A stretch of 64,000 nucleotides of DNA, taken from assembly GCF_028294535.1 (NCBI RefSeq), contig NZ_JAQBIE010000014.1, positions 47,662 through 111,661 of the forward strand, read 5' to 3'. Shown here piece by piece: positions 1 to 8,597 of this stretch (positions are counted from its first letter, which is position 1; every line of letters starts with the position of its first letter). Source of the stretch: Paracoccus onchidii. Lineage in GTDB: Bacteria > Pseudomonadota > Alphaproteobacteria > Rhodobacterales > Rhodobacteraceae. The translations under genes and the position numbers were made by a program. The notes beneath the pieces were generated by a model, which saw only the letters and a list, made by a program, of their open reading frames with translations, had not been told where the DNA came from and made no database searches.

Positions 1-1098
1 CACGAACGCTGGATCGCCACATGGGCTGTTGCAGGCTTTGGCAAGGGGCAGATCGCCCGTGCCGTATTAAGGCGCAGCCTTCCCGCGCTGATGCCGCAAA
101 TCGGGATGATCATTGTGGCCATGACGGGGGGCGCAATTGCGGTTGAACAGGTGTTCTCCATTCCCGGGCTGGGGCGGGCGGTGTTGGGCGCGGCCTCGGC
201 CCAGGATCTGCCAGCATTGCAGGCGGGTATCCTGTTGTTGCTGGTGAACGCATTGTTCATCGGGATTGTCGCAAATTTGATCCGCATCGCCTTGCTGGGC
301 CGGGCGTTGGAGATGGGGGCGATGCCGGTGCCGCAGGTCTTGCAGGCTGCCCCGTCACGCCGACTGTGGATCGTTCCGGGTGTGGTATCGTTCCTGATGT
401 TAGTTCTGGTGGTTGCCGGGCTGCCACGTGATCCGTTCACGTCCGAATATATTCGGCTGCAACCCCCCGGTCTTTTGCTGCCGCTGGGGGCGGACGGGCT
501 TGGACGGGATGTTCTGGCCCGCGTTGCGCATGGCGCGGTATCGACCATCGGGATGGCGATCGTTGTGACCGCGGCGTCATTCGTGATCGGAATTGGGATG
601 GGCCTGATGCCGCGTCTGGCGATCGGCCCGATAGAGGTTACCAAGGCGACGCCACCGACCATTGCGGCCCTGATCGTCACGGCCGCAATGGGGCCCAGTG
701 CCGTGGGGGCCGTGGTCGCGGTGTCCGCCGTCGCCTGGGCGCCGCTTGCTGCGCATACGGCCGCACTGGTGACCGAGACCCGTGCCCAGCCTCATGTGCA
801 GATCGCGCCGGTTCTCGGGGTCGGTCCGCTGCAATTGCTTCCCCGGTCCATTCTGCCCGCGATCACCGGCCCGGTTCTGCGGCATGCGATGCTGCGTTTG
901 CCGGGCAATGCACTTGCATTGGCTGCGCTGGGTTTTCTGGGCTTGGGGCCAAAACCGCCTTCGCCGGACTGGGGGCTGATACTTGCGGATGGGCTGCCAT
1001 ATGTCGAACGTGCGCCCTTTGCGGTGCTGGCACCCGTTGCGGCGCTGGCGCTGATGTCGGTGCTGGGCGTGTCGTTGGCGGCGTTGTCACGACGCTGA
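1..1098 (+). CDS. Fused DppB-DppC type ABC permease (5' truncated)
   Basis: Inner-membrane permease of the peptide/nickel (Dpp/Opp) ABC class. The frame is open from base 1, so the N-terminus lies outside the window. The first ~100 visible residues match the end of a DppB subunit (EQVFSIPGLGRAVL, then a hydrophobic segment). After a linker of about 30 residues the same chain continues as a DppC subunit, with the family's GADGLGRDVLARV entry motif and the C-terminal FLGLGPKPPSPDWG motif. DppB and DppC are normally separate genes; no stop or frameshift separates them here, so this is a true fusion. No partner ATPase or binding protein of the Dpp type follows; the next genes are an iron-type importer on the same strand, possibly in the same regulon. 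Class is secure, substrate unknown. Confidence 0.85.
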   Translation, partial: HERWIATWAVAGFGKGQIARAVLRRSLPALMPQIGMIIVAMTGGAIAVEQVFSIPGLGRAVLGAASAQDLPALQAGILLLLVNALFIGIVANLIRIALLGRALEMGAMPVPQVLQAAPSRRLWIVPGVVSFLMLVLVVAGLPRDPFTSEYIRLQPPGLLLPLGADGLGRDVLARVAHGAVSTIGMAIVVTAASFVIGIGMGLMPRLAIGPIEVTKATPPTIAALIVTAAMGPSAVGAVVAVSAVAWAPLAAHTAALVTETRAQPHVQIAPVLGVGPLQLLPRSILPAITGPVLRHAMLRLPGNALALAALGFLGLGPKPPSPDWGLILADGLPYVERAPFAVLAPVAALALMSVLGVSLAALSRR

Positions 1099-1188
1099 CC
1101 CCGGCCTTTGCCATCCGCAGGCTTATGCGCCGCTTGGGGCAACGCCCGGTTTGGGTGTTGCACGAGTTTGTGCGCATCCGATCAATTG

Positions 1189-1217
1189 TTGACGAAATTT
1201 GTCGGTAACCTTAATGG
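1189..1217 (+). promoter_or_regulatory. Candidate sigma-70 promoter of the iron-type importer
   Basis: TTGACG (1189-1194) and TAATGG (1212-1217) are 17 bp apart, 33 bp before the ATG at 1250. An imperfect palindrome GACGAAATTTGTC (1191-1203) overlaps the -35 and could be a regulator site. Seen in the sequence; function inferred. Confidence 0.35.
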
Positions 1218-1249
1218 GGCGACAACATGACTCGAATAAGGTTTTCTCC

Positions 1250-2386
1250 ATGACCCTGCGTGCCTTTCTTGGTGCATCCGCGCTTGGCCTGATTGCGGCA
1301 AGCGCCGCGCAAGCAGATCCGATCACCGTGACCGATATCGCCGGCCGTGAAATCACGCTGGAAGCGCCGGTCGAACGCGTGATCCTTGGGGAAGGGCGGC
1401 AGGTATTCTTTACTTCGGTGCTGGATGGCGATGACCCGTTCGGCCGTGTTGTCGGATGGCGTGATGATCTGGAACAGGCGGCCCCCGAAAGCTATGCGGC
1501 CTACCGCGAGAAATTCCCCGAACTGGCCGAAATTCCGACGTTTGGCGGGTTCAAGGATGGCACATTCGATATCGAACAGGCCGTGTCATTGGAACCGGAT
1601 GTCATGATCATGAATCTGGAAGCCAAGCAAGCCACCGACGAAGCGGGGTACGAAGACAAGCTGGCCAAGGTCGGCATTCCGATCGTCTATGTCGATTTTC
1701 GTGAAAAGCCGTTTGAACATACGCCCAAGTCGATGGACATCATCGGACAGCTGTTCGGCAAGGAAGACCGCGCGGCAGAATTCAACGCATTCTACACGGA
1801 CCAGATCGCACGCGTCACCGATGTCATCGCGGCCCAGTCCGACCTGAAACGTCCGCTGACCTTCGTAGAACGCGCGGCCGGCTATTCGGAAGACTGCTGC
1901 ATGTCCTTTGGCGATGCGAATTTCGGCCGTTTCGTGGAACTGGCGGGGGGCGAAAACATGGCCTCACCGTTCATTGCGGGCACATTCGGGACCGTCAATG
2001 CCGAACAGATCATTGCCTCGAACCCGGATCAGATCGTTGCGACGGGGGGCAATTGGGACGCCTATGTCCCGGGTGGCAACTGGGTTGGGGTCGGACCCGG
2101 ATCGGATCAGGCCGAGGCGCGCCGCAAACTGGCGGCCTTGATGGAGCGGCCTGCGTTTACGGGTGTAGCCGCCGTCGAGAACGGGCAGGTGCATGCGATC
2201 TGGCACCAGTTCTACAACACGCCCTATAGCTTTGTTGCGGTGCAACAGCTGGCCAAGTGGCTGCATCCCGAATTGTTTGCCGACCTTGACCCCGAAGCGA
2301 CCTTGCGGGAACTGCATACACGCTTTCTGCCGGTTGAGTATCGTCCGGGCTATTGGGTGACTTTGGCCGCCCCCCACGAAAACTGA
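1250..2386 (+). CDS. Iron-siderophore/heme/cobalamin type ABC substrate-binding protein
   Basis: Periplasmic binding protein of the BtuF/FepB fold (Peripla_BP_2). The ATG at 1250 is chosen because it opens a signal peptide (MTLRAFLGASALGLIAASAA-QA); a TTG 51 bp upstream would put 17 polar residues ahead of it. After the signal comes the family-typical ITVTDIAGREITLEAPVERV, then SLEPDVMIM and AEQIIASNPDQIV, as in siderophore-binding proteins. At 378 residues it is somewhat longer than usual for the family. It is followed by FecCD permease and ATPase genes, so the three make a full importer. The ligand (ferric siderophore, heme or B12) cannot be told from sequence, and no TonB-dependent receptor lies in the window. 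Confidence 0.85.
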   Translation: MTLRAFLGASALGLIAASAAQADPITVTDIAGREITLEAPVERVILGEGRQVFFTSVLDGDDPFGRVVGWRDDLEQAAPESYAAYREKFPELAEIPTFGGFKDGTFDIEQAVSLEPDVMIMNLEAKQATDEAGYEDKLAKVGIPIVYVDFREKPFEHTPKSMDIIGQLFGKEDRAAEFNAFYTDQIARVTDVIAAQSDLKRPLTFVERAAGYSEDCCMSFGDANFGRFVELAGGENMASPFIAGTFGTVNAEQIIASNPDQIVATGGNWDAYVPGGNWVGVGPGSDQAEARRKLAALMERPAFTGVAAVENGQVHAIWHQFYNTPYSFVAVQQLAKWLHPELFADLDPEATLRELHTRFLPVEYRPGYWVTLAAPHEN

Positions 2387-2393
2387 GCGTGAC

Positions 2394-2413
2394 GGGCGAC
2401 CCCGAGATCGCCC
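2394..2413 (+). other. Short hairpin after the binding-protein gene
   Basis: GGGCGA (2394-2399) and TCGCCC (2408-2413) can pair around an 8-nt loop between the binding-protein stop and the permease start. It is weaker than the equivalent hairpins in the other importer operons here. Confidence 0.35.
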
Positions 2414-2430
2414 CAAAGCAAGAGGTCACC

Positions 2431-3492
2431 ATGGCAAGCATCGCAAATGACGCCCCGCAGCATGCGGGGACCTATCGCGGACTGGTCGCGCGGCGGCTGA
2501 TGGTACTGGTGGGGCTTGGCGTGCTGCTGTTGTTATCGGTGGCCGTCGATGTTTCGCTGGGGCCCGCGCGCTATGCCTTGCCGGATGTGCTGAAAACACT
2601 TGTCGCGCCGAATACGGTCGATCTTCAGATGCGCGTGGTGGTCTGGGATATCCGGATGCCGATGGCGATCCTTGCCGTCACCGTGGGGGCCAGCCTTTCC
2701 CTGGCGGGTGCGCAGATGCAGACAATTCTGGCGAATCCTCTGGCCAGCCCGTTTACCCTGGGCCTGTCGGCGGCAGCCAGTTTTGGCGCAGCTTTGGCCA
2801 TGGTATTGGGCGTGGCCCTGTTTCCTGCGGCGGTCGGATTGATGGTGCCGATCAATGCCTTTGCGGCGGCAATGATCGCGTCACTTCTTATTTTCGGGTT
2901 GTCCACGATGCGCGGCGTCACCGTGGAAACCATTGTTTTGTTGGGGATTGCATTGGTCTTTACCTTCAACGCCGCCCTTGCCTTGCTGCAATATTTCGCG
3001 TCCGAGCAGGCGCTGGCCGCCGTCGTGTTCTGGACCATGGGTAGCCTGACCAAGGCGACCTGGGGCAAGGTGGCTATCACTGCGGCAATTCTGGCCATCT
3101 GCACGCCGCTGTTTGCACGACGCGCATGGGCGCTGACGGCGATCCGCCTGGGCGAGACCCGTGCCGCGGCCATGGGGGTTCCGGTCAAGCGGTTGCGGCT
3201 GGAAACATTGGTTCTTGTTTCCCTGCTGGCGGCAGTTCCGGTCTCGTTTGTCGGCACGATCGGCTTTATCGGGATCGTCGGCCCCCATGTTGCCAGGCTG
3301 TTGCTGGGCGAGGATCAGCGGTTCTTCCTGCCCGGTGCCATGTTGTCTGGTGCCGTGATCCTGTCGGCCACATCGGTGTTGTCCAAGGCGCTGCTGCCCG
3401 GGGCGGTGCTGCCGATCGGGATTATCACCGCATTGGTCGGGGTTCCGTTTTTCATGGCCCTGATTCTGACGAAAGGGCGCAAGGCATGGTAA
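2431..3492 (+). CDS. FecCD-family ABC permease
   Basis: Integral membrane permease of the BtuC/FecCD/FepD family, 353 residues, the normal family size with about ten hydrophobic helices. Hallmarks: the RMPMAILAVTVGASLSLAGA region, ANPLASPFTLGLSAAASFGA, and the C-terminal GTIGFIGIVGPHVARLL coupling region that contacts the ATPase. The ATG at 2431 is chosen over an in-frame upstream start (2353) because it has AGAGGT before it and the extra 26 residues would overlap the binding-protein gene. It overlaps the ATPase gene by 7 bp (ATGGTAA), so the two are translationally coupled. It transports the ligand delivered by the protein at 1250-2386. Confidence 0.92.
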   Translation: MASIANDAPQHAGTYRGLVARRLMVLVGLGVLLLLSVAVDVSLGPARYALPDVLKTLVAPNTVDLQMRVVVWDIRMPMAILAVTVGASLSLAGAQMQTILANPLASPFTLGLSAAASFGAALAMVLGVALFPAAVGLMVPINAFAAAMIASLLIFGLSTMRGVTVETIVLLGIALVFTFNAALALLQYFASEQALAAVVFWTMGSLTKATWGKVAITAAILAICTPLFARRAWALTAIRLGETRAAAMGVPVKRLRLETLVLVSLLAAVPVSFVGTIGFIGIVGPHVARLLLGEDQRFFLPGAMLSGAVILSATSVLSKALLPGAVLPIGIITALVGVPFFMALILTKGRKAW

Positions 3493-4262
3493 GGCTGGCG
3501 CTGGAGGGGTTGGGCGCGCGCTACGGCAAACGTAGCATCATATCCGATGCAACGACCCCCTGGATCGAAGGTGGATCGTTGACGGCGCTGGTGGGCGCCA
3601 ATGCTGCGGGAAAGTCGACATTGTTTCGCCGCATTGCCGGGCAGATGGGGGGCAGCGGTTCCGTGCGGTTGTCCGGTGCCGACCAAAACGATCTGCGTTA
3701 CATGCCGCAGGATACCGCGATGACGGCCGCGTTGACCGTATATGAATCGGTGATCCTGGCGCTGAAGCAAGGCGCAAGCGGTTGGCGGTTATCGGCGCAG
3801 GAACTGGCGTCTGTAGACCATGTGCTTCATCGCTTTGGCATTGCCCATCTGGCCACGCGACAATTGCCTGAACTGTCGGGCGGACAAAGACAATCGGTGT
3901 CGATTGCCCAGACATTGGTGACCCGACCCAAGATCGTGCTGATGGATGAGCCGACCTCGGCGCTGGACCTGTATCGCCAGTTCGAGATCCTTGAAGCGCT
4001 GCGTCGCTATGCGGTGGATACGGGGGCCGTGGTCGTGCTTGCCCTGCACGATCTCAATCAGGTGATGCGGTCTTGCGCCACGACCATCGCATTGGCGCAG
4101 GGACGCATCGTTGCTGCCGGTGACACGCTTGAAGTTCTGACCCCGGATCTGATCCGCCAGCTTTACGGCATCGACAGCAGGGTCGAGCGTTGTTCCCGGG
4201 GTTCGCCGATGATGATCGTGGACGGGCCGTCATCCTCTGCGCATGCCGCCGGGCATTGCTGA
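3486..4262 (+). CDS. FepC/BtuD-type ABC ATPase
   Basis: Cytoplasmic ATPase that drives the iron-type importer. All ABC motifs are present: Walker A GANAAGKST, signature LSGGQRQS, Walker B IVLMDEPTSALD, and the switch histidine in VVLALHDLN. At 258 residues it is the usual length. The start at 3486 is fixed by the coupled overlap with the permease stop (ATG GTA A); the frame is open further upstream but only as a shadow of the permease. Last gene of the three-gene unit. Confidence 0.92.
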   Translation: MVRLALEGLGARYGKRSIISDATTPWIEGGSLTALVGANAAGKSTLFRRIAGQMGGSGSVRLSGADQNDLRYMPQDTAMTAALTVYESVILALKQGASGWRLSAQELASVDHVLHRFGIAHLATRQLPELSGGQRQSVSIAQTLVTRPKIVLMDEPTSALDLYRQFEILEALRRYAVDTGAVVVLALHDLNQVMRSCATTIALAQGRIVAAGDTLEVLTPDLIRQLYGIDSRVERCSRGSPMMIVDGPSSSAHAAGHC

Positions 4263-4373
4263 TCGCCAGGAAACTGGCTCAGATGCCGTCCCGGTGTTTG
4301 GCGGGGCTATGCTCAAGGTGAAGGATGCCCTATCCCTGTTGGGCAAACCGGCGCAACAAGGAGAGCGAGAGGC

Positions 4374-5294
4374 TTGGACCGTGGAACTTTCGATCTGCGC
4401 CTTCTGGGCTATTTCTTCCGAACCGCCCAGGTCGGCAACATCACCCGGGCTGCGGCCGAACTGAATGTCGCCCAACCTACCCTGTCAAAGGCGTTGAAGC
4501 TGTTGGAGGATCAGGTCGGCACCCCTTTGATGGAACGCCATGCCCATGGCATCACGCTGACCCCGATCGGTGCCCGTCTTGCCGAACATGCCGGGGTCGT
4601 CATTGCGCAGGTGCGTGATGCTTCGGATGAGATTGCGCAACTGCGATCGGGAAAGGGCGGGCATGTCCGGATCGGGGCCGGCCCTTCCTGGGTGCGCAGG
4701 AAGCTGCCCGAGGCGATCAGCAGGATAACCGAGCAACGCCCCGATGTTCTGGTCGAAGTCCAGACCGGTTTCGATGAATCGCTGTTGCGCGGTTTGACCA
4801 CCGGTGCATTGGATTTCGTGGTGGCCGAACGCCCCCTGGAAGGCGAGAGCGCCAATCTTGAATTTCGCCTTCTGACAGCTGATGATCTTGTCTGCGTCGG
4901 GCGCCCTGAACACCGCCTTGCGGGGCGCAAGAATGTGCCTGCGACCGAGGCCCTGGCAATGGCCTGGGCGCTGCCGCCCGAGGACACGTTGGCGCGGCGC
5001 AAGCTGGATGGCCGGGTGATCAGTCTGGGGCTTACCCCGCCCAGGGCGATGGTCATGTCTACCTCGCTGACATTTCTGCTGACCCATGCGACGCTGACCG
5101 ACGCCTTGATCTATACCACCAGATCCCAGCTTCTGTCGGCCGAGGGCAGCCGGCTGATTGAAATCGACGTCCCCGAACTGGTCACACATCGCGAGGCCGG
5201 GCTGATCTATCGCAAGCCGGGTCTGCTGACGCCGGCGGCCCGTGCGATCACCGAGGCGCTGATCGCCGAATGTCAGGCCGATCCGTTCAACTGA
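4374..5294 (+). CDS. LysR-family transcriptional regulator
   Basis: LTTR of 306 residues. The N-terminal winged helix-turn-helix shows the family pattern (YFFRTAQVGNITRAAAELNV then QPTLSKALKLLE), followed by a periplasmic-binding-like effector domain from about residue 95. The start is a TTG at 4374, preceded by AAGGAG (4358-4363) at 10-nt spacing; no in-frame ATG lies nearby that keeps the helix-turn-helix intact. It lies just upstream of, and on the same strand as, the sulfatase/sugar importer operon, and a perfect T-N11-A box sits in the gap. It therefore probably controls that operon, with a sugar or breakdown product as inducer. Confidence 0.9.
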   Translation: MDRGTFDLRLLGYFFRTAQVGNITRAAAELNVAQPTLSKALKLLEDQVGTPLMERHAHGITLTPIGARLAEHAGVVIAQVRDASDEIAQLRSGKGGHVRIGAGPSWVRRKLPEAISRITEQRPDVLVEVQTGFDESLLRGLTTGALDFVVAERPLEGESANLEFRLLTADDLVCVGRPEHRLAGRKNVPATEALAMAWALPPEDTLARRKLDGRVISLGLTPPRAMVMSTSLTFLLTHATLTDALIYTTRSQLLSAEGSRLIEIDVPELVTHREAGLIYRKPGLLTPAARAITEALIAECQADPFN

Positions 5295-5334
5295 AACCGC
5301 GCCTCTGCCTGTGCGCGGCACCGCTTGGCGCGTG

Positions 5335-5353
5335 CCATAGCCAATAGCTATGG
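5335..5353 (+). promoter_or_regulatory. LysR-type T-N11-A operator
   Basis: CCATAGC-CAATA-GCTATGG is a perfect 7-5-7 inverted repeat whose inner ATAGC-N5-GCTAT fits the T-N11-A rule for LysR sites. It lies between the LysR gene end (5294) and the binding-protein start (5455). Confidence 0.65.
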
Positions 5354-5454
5354 AGTTGGCCGTTTTTTTCATTTCTGGAATGCCCGTTGATGCGCTAGAT
5401 TTCCTTGCACAACGATGCGGGAGGCATCGGGTTTCAGGAATGTTGGGAGGAAAC

Positions 5455-6777
5455 ATGATCTACAACCGGAAACTGACAAGGGCCCTGGCGGCCAGTGTGC
5501 TGGCATTTGCTGCCTCGGGGGTGTCAGCCGCAGAATCTCCGATCACGATCGTGATCAATCAGTCCCCCTGGTTCCCCGGCTTTCAGGCCGTTGTCGAGAA
5601 ATATGAGGAAGACACCGGAAATACTGTTGAACTGGATGTGAACCCGTTTGCGGGCAGCCTGGAAAAGCAACGCACCGCTGTGCGGGCCGATCAAAGCCCT
5701 TATGACGTGCTGATCATGAATGCGGGTTTCTTTTCCGAATTCTACAGCGGGGGATTCATGCAGCCGCTGACGGATATCGACCCTGCATTCAGCCTGTCCG
5801 AAGATATCTATACCTTTGATGACAGTGTGTGCTGGAATGCCGAAGACAAGAAGATCAGTTGTGACGGTGGCGGACTGCTGAGCGTTCCGGTCAATCCGAA
5901 TGTCCTGATCCTGCATTATCGCCAGGATCTGTACGAAGAGGCCGGCTTGTCGGTGCCAACCACATGGGATGAGCTTTATGACAATGCCAAGGCACTGCAG
6001 ACGGATGCCCGCTATGGTATTTCGCAACGCGGACAACGCGGCACGTTTGACGTCACCTATGATGTGTTTCCCTATATCTGGTCTCATGGCGGCGGAATCG
6101 TAGACCAGCAGGACGACGGCAGCTACAGGGTGACGATCAATTCCCCCGGCACGCTGGCGGGAATGGAGACCTATCTGAAGCTGGCAGCCGATGTCGGACA
6201 TCCCTCGACCGCTGGTCAGACCCAGACCAACGTGATCCAGAACATGGCGACGGGCCGCGCAGTTCATATCAACTCGGTGCCTGCACCCGGATTGTTTGAC
6301 GATGAAAGCAAATCGATGGTCGTGGGGCAGGTTGCCTATGCGCCGCCTCCGGGCACGAGCGAATTCCCGTCGGCAACGCCCTTGGGGCATTGGCTGGCCG
6401 GGGTGCCCAAGAACATCTCGGATGACCATAAGCAGGCGGCACTGGCCTTCCTGACATGGTTCCAGAGCGATGAGGCACAGCGCGCCTATGCCGAGGCGGG
6501 CTCGATGCCGGTCAGTCGTGCGGTGCTGGAATCAGACATGGCCGATCAGCCGGAATACCGCTGGATGAAAGCGTTGGCGGCGGCGCTGCCCAATGCAAGG
6601 CTGACCTTCACATTTCCCGAAGCGACGCAGGTGCTTGCGGTGACCGAGCTGCGCTTCAACCAGGCGATTGGTGGCGAAATGCCGTTGAATCAAGCGCTGA
6701 ATACCGCGGCCGAGGAAATCACCAAGGTGATGCAGGACGCTGGCTATGACCTTCCTGCTCCGGAAATGCTTCCGTAA
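5455..6777 (+). CDS. CUT1 sugar ABC binding protein (sulfatase operon)
   Basis: Family 1 extracellular solute-binding protein, 440 residues, with a signal peptide (IYNRKLTRALAASVLAFAAS then GVSA-AES). The mature protein starts with ITIVINQSPWFPGFQAVVEKY, the usual first strand and helix of carbohydrate-binding lobes, and contains YEEAGLSVPTTWDEL, a common family motif. The ATG at 5455 has a strong GGGAGG 4 bp upstream, which decides the start over an in-frame ATG at 5350. It heads an operon with two permeases, a sulfatase, a DUF4432 protein and the ATPase. The context suggests a sulfated or related sugar as ligand; this is inference. Confidence 0.88.
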   Translation: MIYNRKLTRALAASVLAFAASGVSAAESPITIVINQSPWFPGFQAVVEKYEEDTGNTVELDVNPFAGSLEKQRTAVRADQSPYDVLIMNAGFFSEFYSGGFMQPLTDIDPAFSLSEDIYTFDDSVCWNAEDKKISCDGGGLLSVPVNPNVLILHYRQDLYEEAGLSVPTTWDELYDNAKALQTDARYGISQRGQRGTFDVTYDVFPYIWSHGGGIVDQQDDGSYRVTINSPGTLAGMETYLKLAADVGHPSTAGQTQTNVIQNMATGRAVHINSVPAPGLFDDESKSMVVGQVAYAPPPGTSEFPSATPLGHWLAGVPKNISDDHKQAALAFLTWFQSDEAQRAYAEAGSMPVSRAVLESDMADQPEYRWMKALAAALPNARLTFTFPEATQVLAVTELRFNQAIGGEMPLNQALNTAAEEITKVMQDAGYDLPAPEMLP

Positions 6778-6784
6778 CCTTCCC

Positions 6785-6812
6785 GATGGTCGCGGAGAGA
6801 TCCGCGACCATC
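6785..6812 (+). other. Strong intercistronic hairpin after the binding-protein gene
   Basis: GATGGTCGCGGA (6785-6796) pairs perfectly with TCCGCGACCATC (6801-6812) around GAGA. There is no U-run after it and the permease follows 20 bp later. It probably stabilises the upstream message or partially attenuates, rather than ending the operon. Confidence 0.7.
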
Positions 6813-6831
6813 CAATTTCTCGGAGCCTGTC

Positions 6832-7707
6832 ATGAAAACCGACACCTTCTGGCGTCACGCGACGCTGTGGCCCGCGCTTGTCCTTTTTGCGCTTCTGACT
6901 GTTCTGCCGCTGATCAAGCTATTTGCCCTAAGCTTCAACGATGTCGAATGGATCAATCGGGAAGCGGTATGGGATTGGGTCGGGCTGGCGAATTACGCCC
7001 GCCTGCCCGAAGACAACCTGCTGCGCGCAGGGGCGCTGAATACGCTGATCTTCGCGGTGGTGGCGGTGGCCCTGCAGATGCTGATCGGGTTCGTTCTTGC
7101 GCTTTTGACAGTTCAGGTCGTGCGGGGGCGCGTCTTTTACCGCACGGTGTTCATACTGCCGATCCTCGTGCCGGGGATCATCATCGGCGCGATATGGAAA
7201 CTGATGTATTCCTATGATTTCGGAGTTCTCAACAGCTTTCTGGCCTGGTTCGGGCTGACACCCCAGGACTGGCTGGGCAATCCCGATCTGGCGCTGTTGT
7301 CGGTGATCATCGTGGATGTCTGGCACTGGACGCCCTTTTGTTTCCTGCTGCTGCTGGCCGGTCTGGAAAGCCTGCCGGACGATATTTTCGAAGCGGCCCG
7401 GATCGATGGCGCAACGCGTTGGCAGCAGCTGCGCTATATCACGCTGCCGCTGATGATGCCGACCATTGCGGTGACATTCGTGTTCCGCATGATCCTTGCC
7501 TTCAAGGTCTTTGATGAAATCTACCTGCTGACCGGAGGAGGTCCGGGCACGTCGACCGAGGTGATCAGCTTCACCATCTATCGCCGATTTTTCACCGAGG
7601 ATCAGACGGGCTACGGCGCAGCCATGTCGATCGCCGTGATCGCAGTGATTGCCGCGGGGATCATTGCCGCCACCCGCGCCACAGCCGGAAAAGGGGCCAA
7701 GGCATGA
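6832..7707 (+). CDS. CUT1 ABC sugar permease, MalF type
   Basis: Inner-membrane permease of 291 residues with six predicted hydrophobic segments. The EAA coupling loop is present (EAARIDGATRWQQLRYITLP), followed by the MalF-type GGGPGTSTEVISF. It contacts the shared ATPase and forms the channel with the next gene, which it overlaps by 4 bp (ATGA). The window holds three separate MalF/MalG pairs, and this one belongs to the sulfatase operon. Confidence 0.9.
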   Translation: MKTDTFWRHATLWPALVLFALLTVLPLIKLFALSFNDVEWINREAVWDWVGLANYARLPEDNLLRAGALNTLIFAVVAVALQMLIGFVLALLTVQVVRGRVFYRTVFILPILVPGIIIGAIWKLMYSYDFGVLNSFLAWFGLTPQDWLGNPDLALLSVIIVDVWHWTPFCFLLLLAGLESLPDDIFEAARIDGATRWQQLRYITLPLMMPTIAVTFVFRMILAFKVFDEIYLLTGGGPGTSTEVISFTIYRRFFTEDQTGYGAAMSIAVIAVIAAGIIAATRATAGKGAKA

Positions 7708-8588
7708 CCGATGTAACCAATTCCCCGCTGACGGTTGCCGGTTCCCGGCGTCGCCGGTTCAACGCCTCGGAACGGCAGGTCGCATTGATGCGGCATCTGG
7801 TTCTGATGAGCTTTGCGCTGATCGTGCTGTTCCCGTTCTTCTGGATCATATCGGCGGCGTTCAAGACCCAAATCGACCTGTTGATGGGCAAGATCTTCTT
7901 CACGCCCAGGATCGACGGGTTCCTTGATGTGATCTTCGACAAGACTTCGGACTTTGCACGAAATTTCGGAAACTCCATGGTGATCGGCCTGATCAGCACC
8001 TTTCTTGTCCTGATCGTGGCAACGCTCGCGGCGTTTTCGCTGTATCGCCTGCAATGGCCGGGATGGGTGCTGCATTCGCTGCTGGGGTGGTCGGTCATTT
8101 TTCACATGGTGCCGCCCATCACCCTTGCGGGCGCCTGGTTCACGATGTTCCGTTCGGTCGGGCTGGATAACAGCTATACGGGCATTATTCTGGCCCATAC
8201 CACGCTGCACTTGCCGATGGCGTTGTGGATGATGGGGGTCTTTGTCCGCGATGTTCCCAAGGAATTGGTCGAAGCGGCGCAGATTGATGGCGCCAAAGTG
8301 CCCCAGATCCTGTGGCATGTGGTGTTGCCGATCGTTCGTCCGGGTCTGGCGGCTACCGGAATCCTGACATTTATCTTCAGCTGGAACGAGTTTCCGGTCG
8401 TGCTGGTGCTGAGTCAGCGGCAAACGGCGACCGTTCCTCTGGGGATCGGCAAATACGCTCAGGAAAACACCATCGCCTTTACCGAAATGGCGGCCGCTTC
8501 GACCTTGTCGATCCTGCCCGCCTTCCTGCTGCTGCTGTTTGCGCAGCGTTTCATTGTCCGCGGTTTGACCTCGGGCGCGGTGAAATAG
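7704..8588 (+). CDS. CUT1 ABC sugar permease, MalG type
   Basis: Second channel subunit, 294 residues. The EAA loop reads EAAQIDGAKVPQILWHVVLP, and the tail FIVRGLTSGAVK is the usual end of MalG-type permeases. Translationally coupled to the MalF-type gene by a 4-bp overlap and followed 9 bp later by the sulfatase, so the enzyme and the transporter are one transcription unit. Confidence 0.9.
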   Translation: MTDVTNSPLTVAGSRRRRFNASERQVALMRHLVLMSFALIVLFPFFWIISAAFKTQIDLLMGKIFFTPRIDGFLDVIFDKTSDFARNFGNSMVIGLISTFLVLIVATLAAFSLYRLQWPGWVLHSLLGWSVIFHMVPPITLAGAWFTMFRSVGLDNSYTGIILAHTTLHLPMALWMMGVFVRDVPKELVEAAQIDGAKVPQILWHVVLPIVRPGLAATGILTFIFSWNEFPVVLVLSQRQTATVPLGIGKYAQENTIAFTEMAAASTLSILPAFLLLLFAQRFIVRGLTSGAVK

Positions 8589-8597
8589 GAAATTCTC

